A stretch of DNA of 64,000 nucleotides from an uncultured Flavobacteriales bacterium (GCA_913054135.1 CAJXJK010000013.1:62001-126000), one strand, 5' to 3'. Positions 35,541 through 46,029 are shown, counted from the first letter of the stretch. Notes: generated by a model not told the origin, from the letters alone. A program made the numbers and translations.

Positions 35541-37610
35541 TTGGAATTTTTCTACACATATCACCCTTTTTGGATCGTTGGATGCCTGTTACTAGCATTC
35601 GGATATGCCTTCTTTCTTTACAGAAAGGATTCTTTGCTGGATGAGGTGAAGAAATCTATCAAATGGCTAATGGCTATTTTTAGATTTATCGCGGTTTTTT
35701 TCATCTCTTTCTTGCTCTTAGGAATTGTTAATGAAAATTTTACTGAAAGAAAGGAAAAGCCAATCATTTTTGTCGCTAATGACGATTCTGAGTCTATCTT
35801 GAATAATGGAGATTCTAGTTTTTATAAAAATGAATTTGTTCCTTCACTTACTAACTTCTCAAAAGGCCTTGAAGAAGACTTTGATGTAATAAACTATTCC
35901 TTTTCTAATGAGGTGAATACAGGTTTGGGTGGAGAATACGAGGGTAAAACCACCAATATATCACAAGTGTTTGATGACATCTTTGACCAATATACAAATC
36001 GCAATATTGGAGGAATTGTCCTCGCTTCTGATGGAATATACAACACGGGATCCAACCCGATCTATGCTTTAAACCGAAAGAGTTTTTTACCAATTTTCAC
36101 AGTTGGTTTAGGTGATACGAGTGAAGTGCGTGATGTGAAAATTGATTTCGTTAAGCACAATGATATCGCCTTTGTCGGAAATGAATTTCCGGTTTCAGTA
36201 GGAGTGGGACAAACTAAATGTTTTGGAGAAAAAGTTAAACTTCAAATTCTTAAAAACGATAAGGTTTTGATGGAAGAGCAGGTTGATTTTTCTGACGGAA
36301 TGACCAAGTTAAATTTCGATTTTAAATTGAAAGCTACTTCAGTTGGTTTTCAAAAGTATACTGTAAGAATTTCTGAGTTGGAGAATGAGTTTTCTGTTAA
36401 AAACAATGTCTCTAACTTCTACATTGAGGTGATTGATGGTAGACAAAAAGTACTTATTGTTCATGATGGTCCTCACCCAGATATTTCTGCCATTAGATCT
36501 GTAATTGAGAATAATAAGAATTATGAAGTAGATGTACAGGCCATTCAAGATGTAAAAGGCCTAGGTGCTTACGATTTAGCAATTCTCCATAATTACTCAA
36601 CTCAAAACAGCACTTTATCAAAAGAAGTGGAATCAGGAAAAACGCCATGTCTCTTTATTGTTGGTAATAAAACCAGCCTATCTGCCCTTTCTCAAGCGAA
36701 AGCAGGTGTGTCTGGTTCGCAATCAGATACCGAGGATATCGGTTTTGAGCATAACTCTTCTTTTAAAGAAATCCTGTTAAGCCCGAAGATACTGCAGTTG
36801 CTGAGTTCGGCTCCTCCCTTACAAAGTCCGTTCGGTAGTTTTCAGTTTTCTGCGGCAGCAGATGTCCTTGCTTATCAAAAAATTGGAAATATAACTCTGG
36901 ATAAACCGCTCATATTCTTTAGTCAAAATGGCGCCAATCGAAACGGAACCATATTCGGAGAAGGTATTTGGAGGTGGAAATTACATGATCAGATGAAGAA
37001 TTCGACTACTGATAACTTCTCAGAGTTTATTTCAAAATTGGTGACCTACCTAGCTGTTAAAGAAAACAAGGATCCATTCAAAATTAAATTAGACAATGAA
37101 TACAATGAAAGCCAGGCTGTAAAAGTGAAAGCTGAACTCTACAATCAATCATATGAATTAATCAATGAGCCTGAGGTCAAATTTAAATTCAGCAAAGATG
37201 ACGGTAAAGTTTTTGAGCCAAGCTTTGTGAGAACTTCAAATTCTTACCAACTTGATTTAGGTAGACTAGAACAGGGAATATATAACTGGACAGCAAGTAC
37301 TGATTTCCAATCAAAACATTATGAAAAGAGTGGAACCTTTTTAGTGAGAGAGATAAAGCTAGAATCGCTCAATTCTCAGGCTGATCATAGGTTATTGAAA
37401 AACATGGCTGAGAATTCTTCGGGAGGATTTTATGGACCAAAGGAGTTAGATAGATTATCTGAAGATATTAAAACAAGAGATGATCTAGTAACTGTAGTTT
37501 ACCAAGAGAAAAAGTTTGATGACTTGATAGATTACAAAATCCTGTTCTTTATCATCATGGCACTTTTGACTGCTGAGTGGTTCTTTAGAAAATTCAATGG
37601 AGCTTACTAA
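35541..37610 (+). CDS. VWA-like membrane protein of unknown function
   Basis: The only start that keeps the first membrane helix intact is TTG at 35541 (MEFFYTYHPFWIVGC). The 689-residue product has two N-terminal helices (about 7-25 and 41-62), a large extracytoplasmic part, and one C-terminal helix (about 667-683). Residues 75-195 follow a von Willebrand A-like fold (IIFVANDDSES in place of the first strand, then GGIVLASDGIYN), though the MIDAS Asp-x-Ser-x-Ser is altered to DDSES. Similar proteins occur in aerotolerance-like operons of Bacteroidota. A small lipoprotein gene starts on the base after the stop. Confidence 0.7.
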   Translation: MEFFYTYHPFWIVGCLLLAFGYAFFLYRKDSLLDEVKKSIKWLMAIFRFIAVFFISFLLLGIVNENFTERKEKPIIFVANDDSESILNNGDSSFYKNEFVPSLTNFSKGLEEDFDVINYSFSNEVNTGLGGEYEGKTTNISQVFDDIFDQYTNRNIGGIVLASDGIYNTGSNPIYALNRKSFLPIFTVGLGDTSEVRDVKIDFVKHNDIAFVGNEFPVSVGVGQTKCFGEKVKLQILKNDKVLMEEQVDFSDGMTKLNFDFKLKATSVGFQKYTVRISELENEFSVKNNVSNFYIEVIDGRQKVLIVHDGPHPDISAIRSVIENNKNYEVDVQAIQDVKGLGAYDLAILHNYSTQNSTLSKEVESGKTPCLFIVGNKTSLSALSQAKAGVSGSQSDTEDIGFEHNSSFKEILLSPKILQLLSSAPPLQSPFGSFQFSAAADVLAYQKIGNITLDKPLIFFSQNGANRNGTIFGEGIWRWKLHDQMKNSTTDNFSEFISKLVTYLAVKENKDPFKIKLDNEYNESQAVKVKAELYNQSYELINEPEVKFKFSKDDGKVFEPSFVRTSNSYQLDLGRLEQGIYNWTASTDFQSKHYEKSGTFLVREIKLESLNSQADHRLLKNMAENSSGGFYGPKELDRLSEDIKTRDDLVTVVYQEKKFDDLIDYKILFFIIMALLTAEWFFRKFNGAY

Positions 37611-37841
37611 ATGAAGGTGAGAGAATCCATATTGATCTTGGTTTTGCTAATTTCATTTTACTCTTGTCAAAAATGTCAAAGTTGCAACACGCTAATTGAG
37701 AGCGAAGCAAATCAAACAATTTCTTCAACAACTGATGAGTATTGTGGAGACAATTATGATGATGCGCCAACAGAGACATCATACTCACAGACCGTAGGAG
37801 GTCAAACCGAATCGGTGACAATCAGTTGTGTAGAAGAATAA
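37611..37841 (+). CDS. Small lipoprotein of unknown function
   Basis: A 76-residue protein starting directly after the stop of the VWA-like gene. The signal ends in SFYSC, with the lipidated Cys at about 19. The short mature part has five more Cys (QKCQSCN, EYCGDN, ISCVEE), enough for two disulfides. No family is recognised. Position suggests co-expression with the VWA-like protein. Confidence 0.65.
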   Translation: MKVRESILILVLLISFYSCQKCQSCNTLIESEANQTISSTTDEYCGDNYDDAPTETSYSQTVGGQTESVTISCVEE

Positions 37842-37928
37842 TCTTATGCGTTCATAACTTTTTTAACTTTTAGGCCCTCTAAAACCTTGAAAATCGCTAT
37901 TTTGTGGAGTTGAATTATAAAAAACTCT

Positions 37929-40900
37929 ATGAAAAAAATAGCTCTAATATTCATCTTAATCCTTTTAGGTGGCACTTCAAATTCTATAGCTCAATCCTTA
38001 AATAATTATGAAAATGAGTTTGATGCAGCTTATGCGGCATACCCGAATATTCCAAAAGGAATTTTAGAAGGTGTTTCTTTCGTGCAAACGAGATTCACAA
38101 ATATTGATCATTCTGAGCCTGGCTGTATCGGTTTACCTACTGTTCAAGGCGTTATGGGGTTAACCATTGATGGACAAGGCTACTTTAACAATACTTTATC
38201 CGTGATTGCTGAGCACTCAAATACTCCATTAAATGAAATGGGGAATCCTGCAACAGATATAATGGCTTATGCAAAAGTCTACAATGATTTTGTTTTGGAG
38301 AATTCAATGCCGTTGGATGATTTTTCAGCTCACGAAACAATCTTAAGAGAAATGAGTGAAATTCCGCAAGATGGAAATGAAGTGAATAATTACGCTCTTG
38401 CATCTTTTACTTATGCTGTTTTTCAATTTATGAGAGATGAAGAGAATCAAGCAATTTATAATTTGCCTGCCCATCCTATTGACCTCGAGAGTATTTATGG
38501 GGAGCAGAATTTAAAAATCTTATCTTCAAAAAAAGTACATATTTCACAAGAGAAAGTCTTGGATGAAAATGGAGCGCAATTTCAATCTCAAAACAAATCA
38601 TTAGAATACGGGCCAGCCTTATGGGTGGCTACACCAACATGTAACTTCTCTTCAAGAGCAGGAACGGCAATTTCAGCTATTACTATTCATACGATTCAAG
38701 GAAGTTATGCCGGGGCAATTAGCTGGGCACAAAACTGCAGTTCAAATGTATCTTATCATTATGTGGTAAGATCAACTGACGGGCAAGTTACGCAGATGGT
38801 TTATGAAGCCGATAAAGGTTGGCATGTTGGTTCGGCAAATCCTTACGCTATAGGAATAGAGCACGAAGGTTATGTCGATAATCCAGCTTGGTATACTGTT
38901 TCATTGTACACTTCTTCAGCCGATTTGTGTAAAGACATTACCCAATCAGGTTATGGCATCAATCCTTTGAGAACTTATTTCGGGCCGGCTTCTACAGGGT
39001 TGAATACCTTAGGTGCTTGTACAAAAATAAAAGGTCATCAACACTTTCCAAGTCAGTCACATACTGACCCGGGAATCAATTGGGATTGGGAGTATTTTTA
39101 TCAATTAATTAATGATAATCCAACAATAACAACATTAAGCACTGCTTCAGGGACGCATTATGATTCTGGTGGAGCAGGGGGGGACTACTCTGATGATGAA
39201 AGAGAATTGTATTTATTTCAACCTACCAATGTTTTGAGTGTGACCTTGAATTTTGTGCAGTTCAGTTTGGAGCAAGATTGGGATTACATGTACATCTATG
39301 ATGGTGACGAAGTTACTGACCCACTAATTGGAGTTTACACTGGTACAGCAATTCCTTCTTCAATAACTTCAACTGGGGCTGAGATATTAGTAGAATTCAG
39401 ATCAGATTGTGCAACCCAAGATGCCGGTTGGGAAATTTCTTGGACTTCAGTTCCAGGACCTACTCCAGGAGATGTTGTTGCTCCAAGTACCTCAGTTGAC
39501 GTGGCTAATATTTGGCATACCACAGATTTTACAGCCAACTTTACAGATGCAGATAATTCTGGCGGATCAGGAGTTCATCATAAGTTTTATCAAGTAATTG
39601 ATTTTGACGGAACCGAGTGGAGAGCAAATGATGATAACGGATTCTTTTCAGATAATTTTGATGTTGCCATTCATCCAGATTGGACACAGCAAGTTGGTAC
39701 TTGGGAAATTAATTCATCTGTACTTCAACAAACAGATGAGCTGAATACCAATACAAATATTTGGGCAAATCTTGATCAAGATAATTACGATCAATGGTTG
39801 TATCATTTTTCAGGACAAGTCTCCGGAACAGGAGGTAACAAGAGAGCTGGGTTTCACTTTATGTGTGATGACCCTACTTTGACAAACAGAGGTAATTCTT
39901 ATTTTATTTGGTTAAGAACAGATGATGATAAGATTCAGGTTTATAAAACCGTAAGTGATGTATTTACGCTTGAAGAAGATGTGCCCTTTGTTTTAAATGA
40001 TAATCAATGGTATGATTTCAAGATTGTCTATGATAAAACAACAGGCTTAATCCAATTTTATCTGGATGATGTGCTTGAAGCGAGTTGGTTAGATCCATCT
40101 CCTTATACAACTGGGAATTCAATTTCAATGAGATCAGGAGATGCAATTTGGGATGTGAATAATTTGAAAGTTTATCATAATAGATCTTCTTCTGAACTAG
40201 TAACAATTAATGCAGGAAATGATGTTCAACAACAAAATTTTGATCCTTCAACACATGCTGCAAAAGTTAAAACAATTGCAATTGATAGTGCTGCAAATGT
40301 TTCTTCTATTGGAGAGCAATTAGTTAATGTAGACTGGACAGAACCCTTGCCAATAGCAACCATCAATGATGGGCTAGCTGCCGACATTAGTACAATAACT
40401 TCGAACACTGAGATATCTGCGAATTGGTCACCTACAACTGATCCAAATTCTGATATTGCGGCTTATTGGTATTCAATAGGAACTGCTCCTAATTTAGAAG
40501 ATATCGTTCCTTACACGAGCAATTGGTATAGTGATACTGTGACACATTCAGGATTAAGTTTAGTTGAAGGCACAACTTACTATGTTTGCGTATACGCCGA
40601 AAATGGAGCAGGGTTGATTTCTGACACTATTTGTTCAGATGGGCAAATGTTGGTACCACCCACTGCTACTCCAGAAGCTGATTTTATCATTCAAAATTCT
40701 TACATCTGCTCTTTCGAGCCTGTGACTGTTCAAAATTCAAGTGTGGATGCTCAAACATATTCGTGGGATGCTCCAGGAGCGACACCTTCTACATCAACTG
40801 ATGCGAATCCAACTTTTGCCTATACTGCAACTGGCTATTATGATATTACTTTAACTGCAACCGGAGTAGGAGGCACAGATACTGATGTGCAAACGATTTT

Positions 40901-41435
40901 TGTGAATATTGACACTATTCCTGAAGCAGAGTTTTCACCTTCTGGTAACCCGGTTGACATTTCAAATGCCTTCGTAACATTCACAAACACATCTCTACAT
41001 GCAAACGGATATTTATGGGATTTCGGAGATGGTAACATTTCTACTGATGCCAGCCCATGGCATCAATTCATGGCAGTTGGAGCATATGATGTTGAACTAG
41101 TTGCAGTAAACGGAAACTGTCCTAATGACACAACATCTATGGTGATCAATGTGATTGATGATTTAGGATTACTCAATAATTTACAAGGTGCTGAGGTGTA
41201 TCCTAATCCGGCAACTGAAGAGTTGATCATTGAACTGAACAATGCATGGACTAAAAATGTAACATTAGAGTTTTTAGATGCCAGAGGAAGAGTAGTAATT
41301 AAAGAGAATTATGTTAGCCCAACCAAAATCCAATTGAATTTGATTAATTATAACGTTCATGACGGCGTTTACTTTTTGAGGTTGTCTGATGATGAAAAAG
41401 TTGGAAGTCAGAAAATTATCGTTAAACGGGGCTAG
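37929..41435 (+). CDS. Secreted N-acetylmuramoyl-L-alanine amidase with CUB-like, PKD and T9SS sorting domains
   Basis: A 1168-residue secreted protein. A signal peptide (ends near SIAQ) is followed by an N-terminal domain (25-180), then an amidase_2/PGRP-type domain (about 230-395) with ITIHTIQG (Zn ligand His254), VSYHYVV, GWHVG and GHQHFPSQSHTDPG (second Zn ligands). A CUB-like domain covers about 400-515 (YIYDGDEV). A laminin G-like region (about 575-755), a fibronectin-like part and two PKD domains (about 925-1075, DFGDGNIS) follow. The end (VYPNPATEELII) is a T9SS type A domain. It would cleave peptide from glycan outside the cell. Confidence 0.88.
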   Translation: MKKIALIFILILLGGTSNSIAQSLNNYENEFDAAYAAYPNIPKGILEGVSFVQTRFTNIDHSEPGCIGLPTVQGVMGLTIDGQGYFNNTLSVIAEHSNTPLNEMGNPATDIMAYAKVYNDFVLENSMPLDDFSAHETILREMSEIPQDGNEVNNYALASFTYAVFQFMRDEENQAIYNLPAHPIDLESIYGEQNLKILSSKKVHISQEKVLDENGAQFQSQNKSLEYGPALWVATPTCNFSSRAGTAISAITIHTIQGSYAGAISWAQNCSSNVSYHYVVRSTDGQVTQMVYEADKGWHVGSANPYAIGIEHEGYVDNPAWYTVSLYTSSADLCKDITQSGYGINPLRTYFGPASTGLNTLGACTKIKGHQHFPSQSHTDPGINWDWEYFYQLINDNPTITTLSTASGTHYDSGGAGGDYSDDERELYLFQPTNVLSVTLNFVQFSLEQDWDYMYIYDGDEVTDPLIGVYTGTAIPSSITSTGAEILVEFRSDCATQDAGWEISWTSVPGPTPGDVVAPSTSVDVANIWHTTDFTANFTDADNSGGSGVHHKFYQVIDFDGTEWRANDDNGFFSDNFDVAIHPDWTQQVGTWEINSSVLQQTDELNTNTNIWANLDQDNYDQWLYHFSGQVSGTGGNKRAGFHFMCDDPTLTNRGNSYFIWLRTDDDKIQVYKTVSDVFTLEEDVPFVLNDNQWYDFKIVYDKTTGLIQFYLDDVLEASWLDPSPYTTGNSISMRSGDAIWDVNNLKVYHNRSSSELVTINAGNDVQQQNFDPSTHAAKVKTIAIDSAANVSSIGEQLVNVDWTEPLPIATINDGLAADISTITSNTEISANWSPTTDPNSDIAAYWYSIGTAPNLEDIVPYTSNWYSDTVTHSGLSLVEGTTYYVCVYAENGAGLISDTICSDGQMLVPPTATPEADFIIQNSYICSFEPVTVQNSSVDAQTYSWDAPGATPSTSTDANPTFAYTATGYYDITLTATGVGGTDTDVQTIFVNIDTIPEAEFSPSGNPVDISNAFVTFTNTSLHANGYLWDFGDGNISTDASPWHQFMAVGAYDVELVAVNGNCPNDTTSMVINVIDDLGLLNNLQGAEVYPNPATEELIIELNNAWTKNVTLEFLDARGRVVIKENYVSPTKIQLNLINYNVHDGVYFLRLSDDEKVGSQKIIVKRG

Positions 41436-41532
41436 GTTCTCGATAAGCTGAAGTGGCTTTCGAGAAGTTAATACATAACTTTGTCCCAGAGAATTGCTGA
41501 GGAGCATTCTCGGGTTTTATAGTTTTGCAGAG

Positions 41533-41567
41533 AAAAGGAAATGATTCGTAAGATCGTTTCCTTTTTT
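41533..41567 (+). terminator. Bidirectional terminator between amidase and GNAT genes
   Basis: AAAAGGAAA (41533-41541) pairs with TTTCCTTTT (41557-41565) around a 15-nt loop, with T's following on the plus strand and A's preceding it. The two flanking genes are convergent. Confidence 0.65.
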
Positions 41568-41571
41568 CAGT

Positions 41572-42054
41572 TTAAAGATTAAGGGTCATGTATATGTTAC
41601 ATGAGAAATGGCCTGTGTTACCTATTGATTCTTCAACGTATTTAAAACCACTTCGTTCATATAGTTTTCTTGCCGAATGCATGTCACCAAAGGTTTCAAG
41701 GTAAACCAACTCATAACCGAAATCTTTAGCAAAGTCGATACATTTCTTCATTAGAGCTTGCCCTATTCCTTTTCCTCTTGCATCTTCATTCAAAAACATT
41801 CTTTGTAATTCGCAATTATTATCTTCTTGATTCGGTATGGCAGCAATCCCTGACCCACCCAGAAGTTTACCATCTTCTTCGGCAATAAAATAAACGCTAC
41901 CTTCTTTTTGGTATCCGTCAAACATGAAGTCAGTAGCCTCATCAGTATAAACTGTTCCATCTAAAGCGAGATCTAGTTTTTCTAATGAAGTTTTAATCAC
42001 TCTTGATAGTGCTTCATTGTCTTTTGGTTCTATAAGTCTGTAGTTGATTGCCAT
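41572..42054 (-). CDS. GNAT-family N-acetyltransferase
   Basis: A 160-residue enzyme with the GNAT acetyl-CoA pyrophosphate loop in ARGKGIGQALMKKC (about 93-106) after the strand ELQRMFLN, and a C-terminal ARKLYERSGF. It transfers acetyl from acetyl-CoA to an amine. The acceptor cannot be told. Confidence 0.85.
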   Translation of the reverse strand: MAINYRLIEPKDNEALSRVIKTSLEKLDLALDGTVYTDEATDFMFDGYQKEGSVYFIAEEDGKLLGGSGIAAIPNQEDNNCELQRMFLNEDARGKGIGQALMKKCIDFAKDFGYELVYLETFGDMHSARKLYERSGFKYVEESIGNTGHFSCNIYMTLNL

Positions 42055-42112
42055 TGTTTAACGAAATTAAACCATTCGCATCAATATTTGAACATTCATG
42101 CAGTCAAAGATG

Positions 42113-42140
42113 TTTGGCCAATGAATCTTTATTAAATTTA
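42113..42140 (+). promoter_or_regulatory. Weak Bacteroidota-type promoter
   Basis: TTTG (42113-42116) and TAAATTTA (42133-42140) with a 16-bp spacer lie 14 bp before the ATG of the BNR-repeat protein. The spacer is shorter than usual and the last base of the -7 element differs. Confidence 0.35.
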
Positions 42141-42154
42141 GAAAAAATCAGATT

Positions 42155-45100
42155 ATGAAATCCATCTTAACCTCCCTTCTAATTATCGGCTTAGTAATTC
42201 CATCTTTTTCTCAAAAGAAGAAAAATGGTGATGACGAGCCCAAGTCAAAGGTGAATTCTTCTTTAGTTTCTGGATTAAAGTTTAGATGTATTGGACCTTC
42301 ATTGACAGCAGGTAGAATTGCTGATATTGCAGTGAATCCTGATAATACAAGTGAATATTTTATTGCGGTTGCTTCAGGTGGAGTTTGGAAAACTACAAAT
42401 CACGGAATTACATACGATCCAGTGTTTGATGGAGAAGGTTCTTACTCGATAGGTTGTGTGACAATCGACCCTTCAAATTCAAATACAGTTTGGGTGGGAT
42501 CAGGAGAGAATAACAATCAAAGGTCTGTTGCTTATGGTGATGGCGTTTATAAGTCAACTGATGGCGGTAGTTCATGGAAAAACATGGGGTTAGAGAAATC
42601 AGAGCATATCTCTAAAGTGATTGTTGACCCAAGAAATTCAGATGTCGTTTACGTGGCTGCTTATGGTCCTTTATGGTCAGATGGTGGAGAAAGAGGAGTT
42701 TATAAAACCGTTGATGGAGGTGAAAACTGGGAGCGTATTCACTTCATATCAGATAAGGCTGGAAGCTGTGACTTAATTATGGACCCTACAAACCCAGATG
42801 TTTTATATGAAGCAGTTCATCAAAGAAGAAGACACGTTTTTACCTATGTTGGTGGAGGTGAAGAGAGTTCTCTGTATAAAACTGAAGATGGTGGTAAAAC
42901 TTGGAAAGAAATAACGACTGGTTTACCTAAAGGAAAAATGGGAAGAATAGGTTTAGCAATTTCACCTGTTGACAACAATTATGTTTTTGCCATTGTAGAA
43001 GCTGAAGGTGATGCTGGTGGATTTTTTAGATCTACAAATAGAGGATTGAATTGGTCAAAGAGATCTGGCTATAAAACATCCGGAAACTACTATCAAGAAA
43101 TAGTATGTGATCCGCTAGATAAAGACAAAATTTTTAGTTTGAATACTTGGTTGCATCATTCAGAAGACGGAGGTGCATCATTTAATAAAACGGGCGAAAA
43201 AGGTAAGCATGTTGATAATCATTGCATCTGGATTAACCCGAATGATACAAAGCATTGGATTGTTGGATGTGATGGTGGAGTTTATGAAACGTATGATCAT
43301 GCCCAAACTTGGGAGTTTAAAGCCAACCTGCCAATCACTCAATTCTATAAAGTGGCCGTAGATAATGATAAGCCGTTTTACAATGTTTATGGCGGTACTC
43401 AAGATAACAACTCATTGGGTGGACCATCAAGAACAATTAATAATGCAGGAATCCAGAATTCAGATTGGTACATCACAAATGGTGGTGACGGATTTGAGTC
43501 TCAGGTTGACCCTGAAGATCCTAACATTGTTTATGCGCAAGCACAATACGGATGGTTGGTGAGATATGATCGTCAGTCAGGAGAAAAGACAGGTATCCAA
43601 CCAATTGAAGGGAAAGATGAAAAACCTTATCGTTGGAACTGGGATGCACCCTTATTAGTATCTAAGCACAATCACAAACGACTTTACTTTGCTGCCAATG
43701 TGGTTTTCAAAAGTGATGACCAAGGAAATACATGGGAGACAATTTCTCCTGATTTGACGAGACAATTAGATCGAAATCAAATGAAAGTAATGGGAGAAGT
43801 ACAATCTCCTGATGTAGTGATGAAGAACAAGTCAACTACTATTTTTGGAAATATCGTAGCATTTGATGAGTCTGCTAAGAATGAGAAACTTCTTTATGCT
43901 GGAACTGATGACGGATTAATTCATGTGACAACTGATGGAGGTGGAGCATGGAGCAAAAAGGATAACTTCCCAGGTGTACCTTCAATGACTTATGTTAATA
44001 TGTTATTGACTTCTCAGCATGACGAAGGAACCGTATATGCTGCTTTCAATAATCACAAGAAGGGAGACTTTAAGCCTTATTTACTAAAAAGTACAGATAA
44101 AGGTGATAGCTGGACATCAATTGCTGGCGATTTGCCTGAAAGAGGGTCAGTGTATGCAATTGCAGAAGATCATGTGAACCCGAACTTATTATTTGCAGGT
44201 ACAGAGTTTGGAGTATACTTTTCGGTTAATGGCGGGACTAATTGGGTAAAGCTTTCTGCCGGATTACCAACAGTAGCTGTTAGGGATATTGCCATTCAAG
44301 AAAGAGAAAATGACCTCGTTCTAGGAACTTTTGGTAGAAGTTTCTATGTGCTAGATGACTACAGCCCGTTAAGAACTTTGAGTGAAGATTTTACTGAAAA
44401 GGATGCGGCAATGTTCCCAATTAAAACAGCTCTTCAATATGTTGAGTCAAATCCTTTAGGTTTAAGAGGGACCGGATCACAAGGAGCTTCACATTATGCT
44501 GCAAAGAATCCAAAGTTTGGAGCAACTTTTACTTATTACCTAAAAGAAACTCCAAAATCATTAAAGGCCCAAAGACAAGAGAAAGAAAAAGAAGCTAAGA
44601 AAGATGGTGGTAGTATTACATATCCAACTTATGAAGAGTTTGTGGCTGAAGACAATTATGAAGATGCATATTTACTTTTCGTGATTAAGGATGATGCTGG
44701 AAATGAGGTTAACCGCTTCAAATCAGAAGCGTCAAAAGGAATTAATCGTGTGAATTGGAATTTGAGATATCCTGGAAGCGCGCCAGTAAAACTGAATAAA
44801 GGAAAAGTTGGTAGATACTCTAGCCCTGAGAGAGGGTATTTAGTTACGCCTGGTAAATATACAGTTGAAATGTACATGGCTGATAATGGTGAGATCTCGA
44901 AATTAATTGAGCCTTCTTCGTTTGAAATTAAGGCGCTAGAGAATTCGTCATTGGCAAGACAAACTGAAGCAAATGTCAAGTTCAAGAAAGAAGTGGCAGA
45001 GCTTAAGAGACAAGTTTGGGGTACATCAAAACAAATTGGTGAAATGAATGAAAGACTGAAGTATATCAAGTCTGCAATTCAGCAATATCCTGGAGCAGAT

Positions 45101-45430
45101 TTAGAGTGGATGAAAGAAGTTAAGACAACTGAGAAAATGATTCATGACTTGAATATTGATCTTTGGGGAGATGGCCACAAGTCGTCTAGAGATGTTGAAA
45201 CTAAAACATCTACCGGAAGTAGAATTTCAATGATTGAATATCAAAGTTGGAATTCAACAGCAAATCCTACTTCTTCTCACAGAGAGCAATATAAAATTGT
45301 AACTGAAGAATATGTTGAGATTAAAAGCGACTTTTCTAAAATTTCGGCAGCAGTTATAGCTTTGGAGAACAAATTGAATGAAAACGGAATTCCTTACACT
45401 CCAGCAAGACCTAACTTCAAAGAAGATTAA
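42155..45430 (+). CDS. BNR/sortilin-like propeller protein (VPS10-like), secreted
   Basis: A 1091-residue protein with a signal peptide ending near SFSQ. It begins with FRCIGPSLTAGRIADIAV, then many Asp-box (BNR) blades such as STDGGSSW, TVDGGENW, TEDGGKTW, STDKGDSW and SVNGGTNW over residues about 50-720. These form the propellers seen in sortilin/VPS10 and xyloglucanase-type folds. The C-terminal 350 residues are mostly alpha-helical and charged (AQRQEKEKEAKK, then ELKRQVWG). The family is common in Bacteroidota with no defined enzyme activity; catalytic Asp pairs of sialidases or GH74 enzymes were not identified. Confidence 0.8.
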   Translation: MKSILTSLLIIGLVIPSFSQKKKNGDDEPKSKVNSSLVSGLKFRCIGPSLTAGRIADIAVNPDNTSEYFIAVASGGVWKTTNHGITYDPVFDGEGSYSIGCVTIDPSNSNTVWVGSGENNNQRSVAYGDGVYKSTDGGSSWKNMGLEKSEHISKVIVDPRNSDVVYVAAYGPLWSDGGERGVYKTVDGGENWERIHFISDKAGSCDLIMDPTNPDVLYEAVHQRRRHVFTYVGGGEESSLYKTEDGGKTWKEITTGLPKGKMGRIGLAISPVDNNYVFAIVEAEGDAGGFFRSTNRGLNWSKRSGYKTSGNYYQEIVCDPLDKDKIFSLNTWLHHSEDGGASFNKTGEKGKHVDNHCIWINPNDTKHWIVGCDGGVYETYDHAQTWEFKANLPITQFYKVAVDNDKPFYNVYGGTQDNNSLGGPSRTINNAGIQNSDWYITNGGDGFESQVDPEDPNIVYAQAQYGWLVRYDRQSGEKTGIQPIEGKDEKPYRWNWDAPLLVSKHNHKRLYFAANVVFKSDDQGNTWETISPDLTRQLDRNQMKVMGEVQSPDVVMKNKSTTIFGNIVAFDESAKNEKLLYAGTDDGLIHVTTDGGGAWSKKDNFPGVPSMTYVNMLLTSQHDEGTVYAAFNNHKKGDFKPYLLKSTDKGDSWTSIAGDLPERGSVYAIAEDHVNPNLLFAGTEFGVYFSVNGGTNWVKLSAGLPTVAVRDIAIQERENDLVLGTFGRSFYVLDDYSPLRTLSEDFTEKDAAMFPIKTALQYVESNPLGLRGTGSQGASHYAAKNPKFGATFTYYLKETPKSLKAQRQEKEKEAKKDGGSITYPTYEEFVAEDNYEDAYLLFVIKDDAGNEVNRFKSEASKGINRVNWNLRYPGSAPVKLNKGKVGRYSSPERGYLVTPGKYTVEMYMADNGEISKLIEPSSFEIKALENSSLARQTEANVKFKKEVAELKRQVWGTSKQIGEMNERLKYIKSAIQQYPGADLEWMKEVKTTEKMIHDLNIDLWGDGHKSSRDVETKTSTGSRISMIEYQSWNSTANPTSSHREQYKIVTEEYVEIKSDFSKISAAVIALENKLNENGIPYTPARPNFKED

Positions 45431-46029
45431 TTAGATTCTTGAAGAATACTTATTGAATTTGGTCCTTCATTAAAAAGTAGGTCTAAGACAGAAAGGTTGT
45501 CTTGAAAGCCAAAGCGCTCTTCAAAAGTTTGTATGTAGTGTTTACTCTTAAATTTTGATTGCTTTTTTGGATGTAAAACCTTTCTCCAATCATTTTCTAA
45601 GAAGTCAATAAATTCTGAAGTTTGTTCAAAGTCCAGCGATAAACCGACTTTTTCAATGAGGTGTACACAAAGATCGAAGTTGAGTTTATATAAGTATTTG
45701 TGATCAGCATTGATGATGTCACAAATCGCATCCCAATAGTATTCAAAGTAAGGCGTGTTTCTGTAAGCGCTTTCAATTGCCTTTAAATGATCTTTTCTCC
45801 AATCTTCGGCATTGCTTATCTCTACCTCTTTAATCAAGGTGTTTTTTCCGTTTGGCCTAACGACGGGAATTGATAAGTTTAAAACACCATTTGCGGTAAG
45901 GATAGTTGTTCTATTTCTGAAGGTTTGTTTTTCGTATCGTTCAAATCCATCAACGAACACTGTGTCCTGTTCAAATAAAATTTTGAAGTATTCAAGATTT
46001 GGGAAGTACGCAGTTGGTAGAATTATCAT
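45427..46029 (-). CDS. WbqC-family protein
   Basis: A 200-residue protein starting MIILPTAYFPNLEYF. It has YEKQTFRNRTTILTANG and the LSIPV strand with NYxDWxxxH-type equivalents (EDWRKDHLKAI), all characteristic of WbqC. Family members occur near O-antigen/polysaccharide and glycopeptide genes and are proposed to be transferases or synthetases acting on sugar intermediates. The 3' end overlaps the convergent BNR-protein gene by 4 bp. Confidence 0.85.
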   Translation of the reverse strand: MIILPTAYFPNLEYFKILFEQDTVFVDGFERYEKQTFRNRTTILTANGVLNLSIPVVRPNGKNTLIKEVEISNAEDWRKDHLKAIESAYRNTPYFEYYWDAICDIINADHKYLYKLNFDLCVHLIEKVGLSLDFEQTSEFIDFLENDWRKVLHPKKQSKFKSKHYIQTFEERFGFQDNLSVLDLLFNEGPNSISILQESN

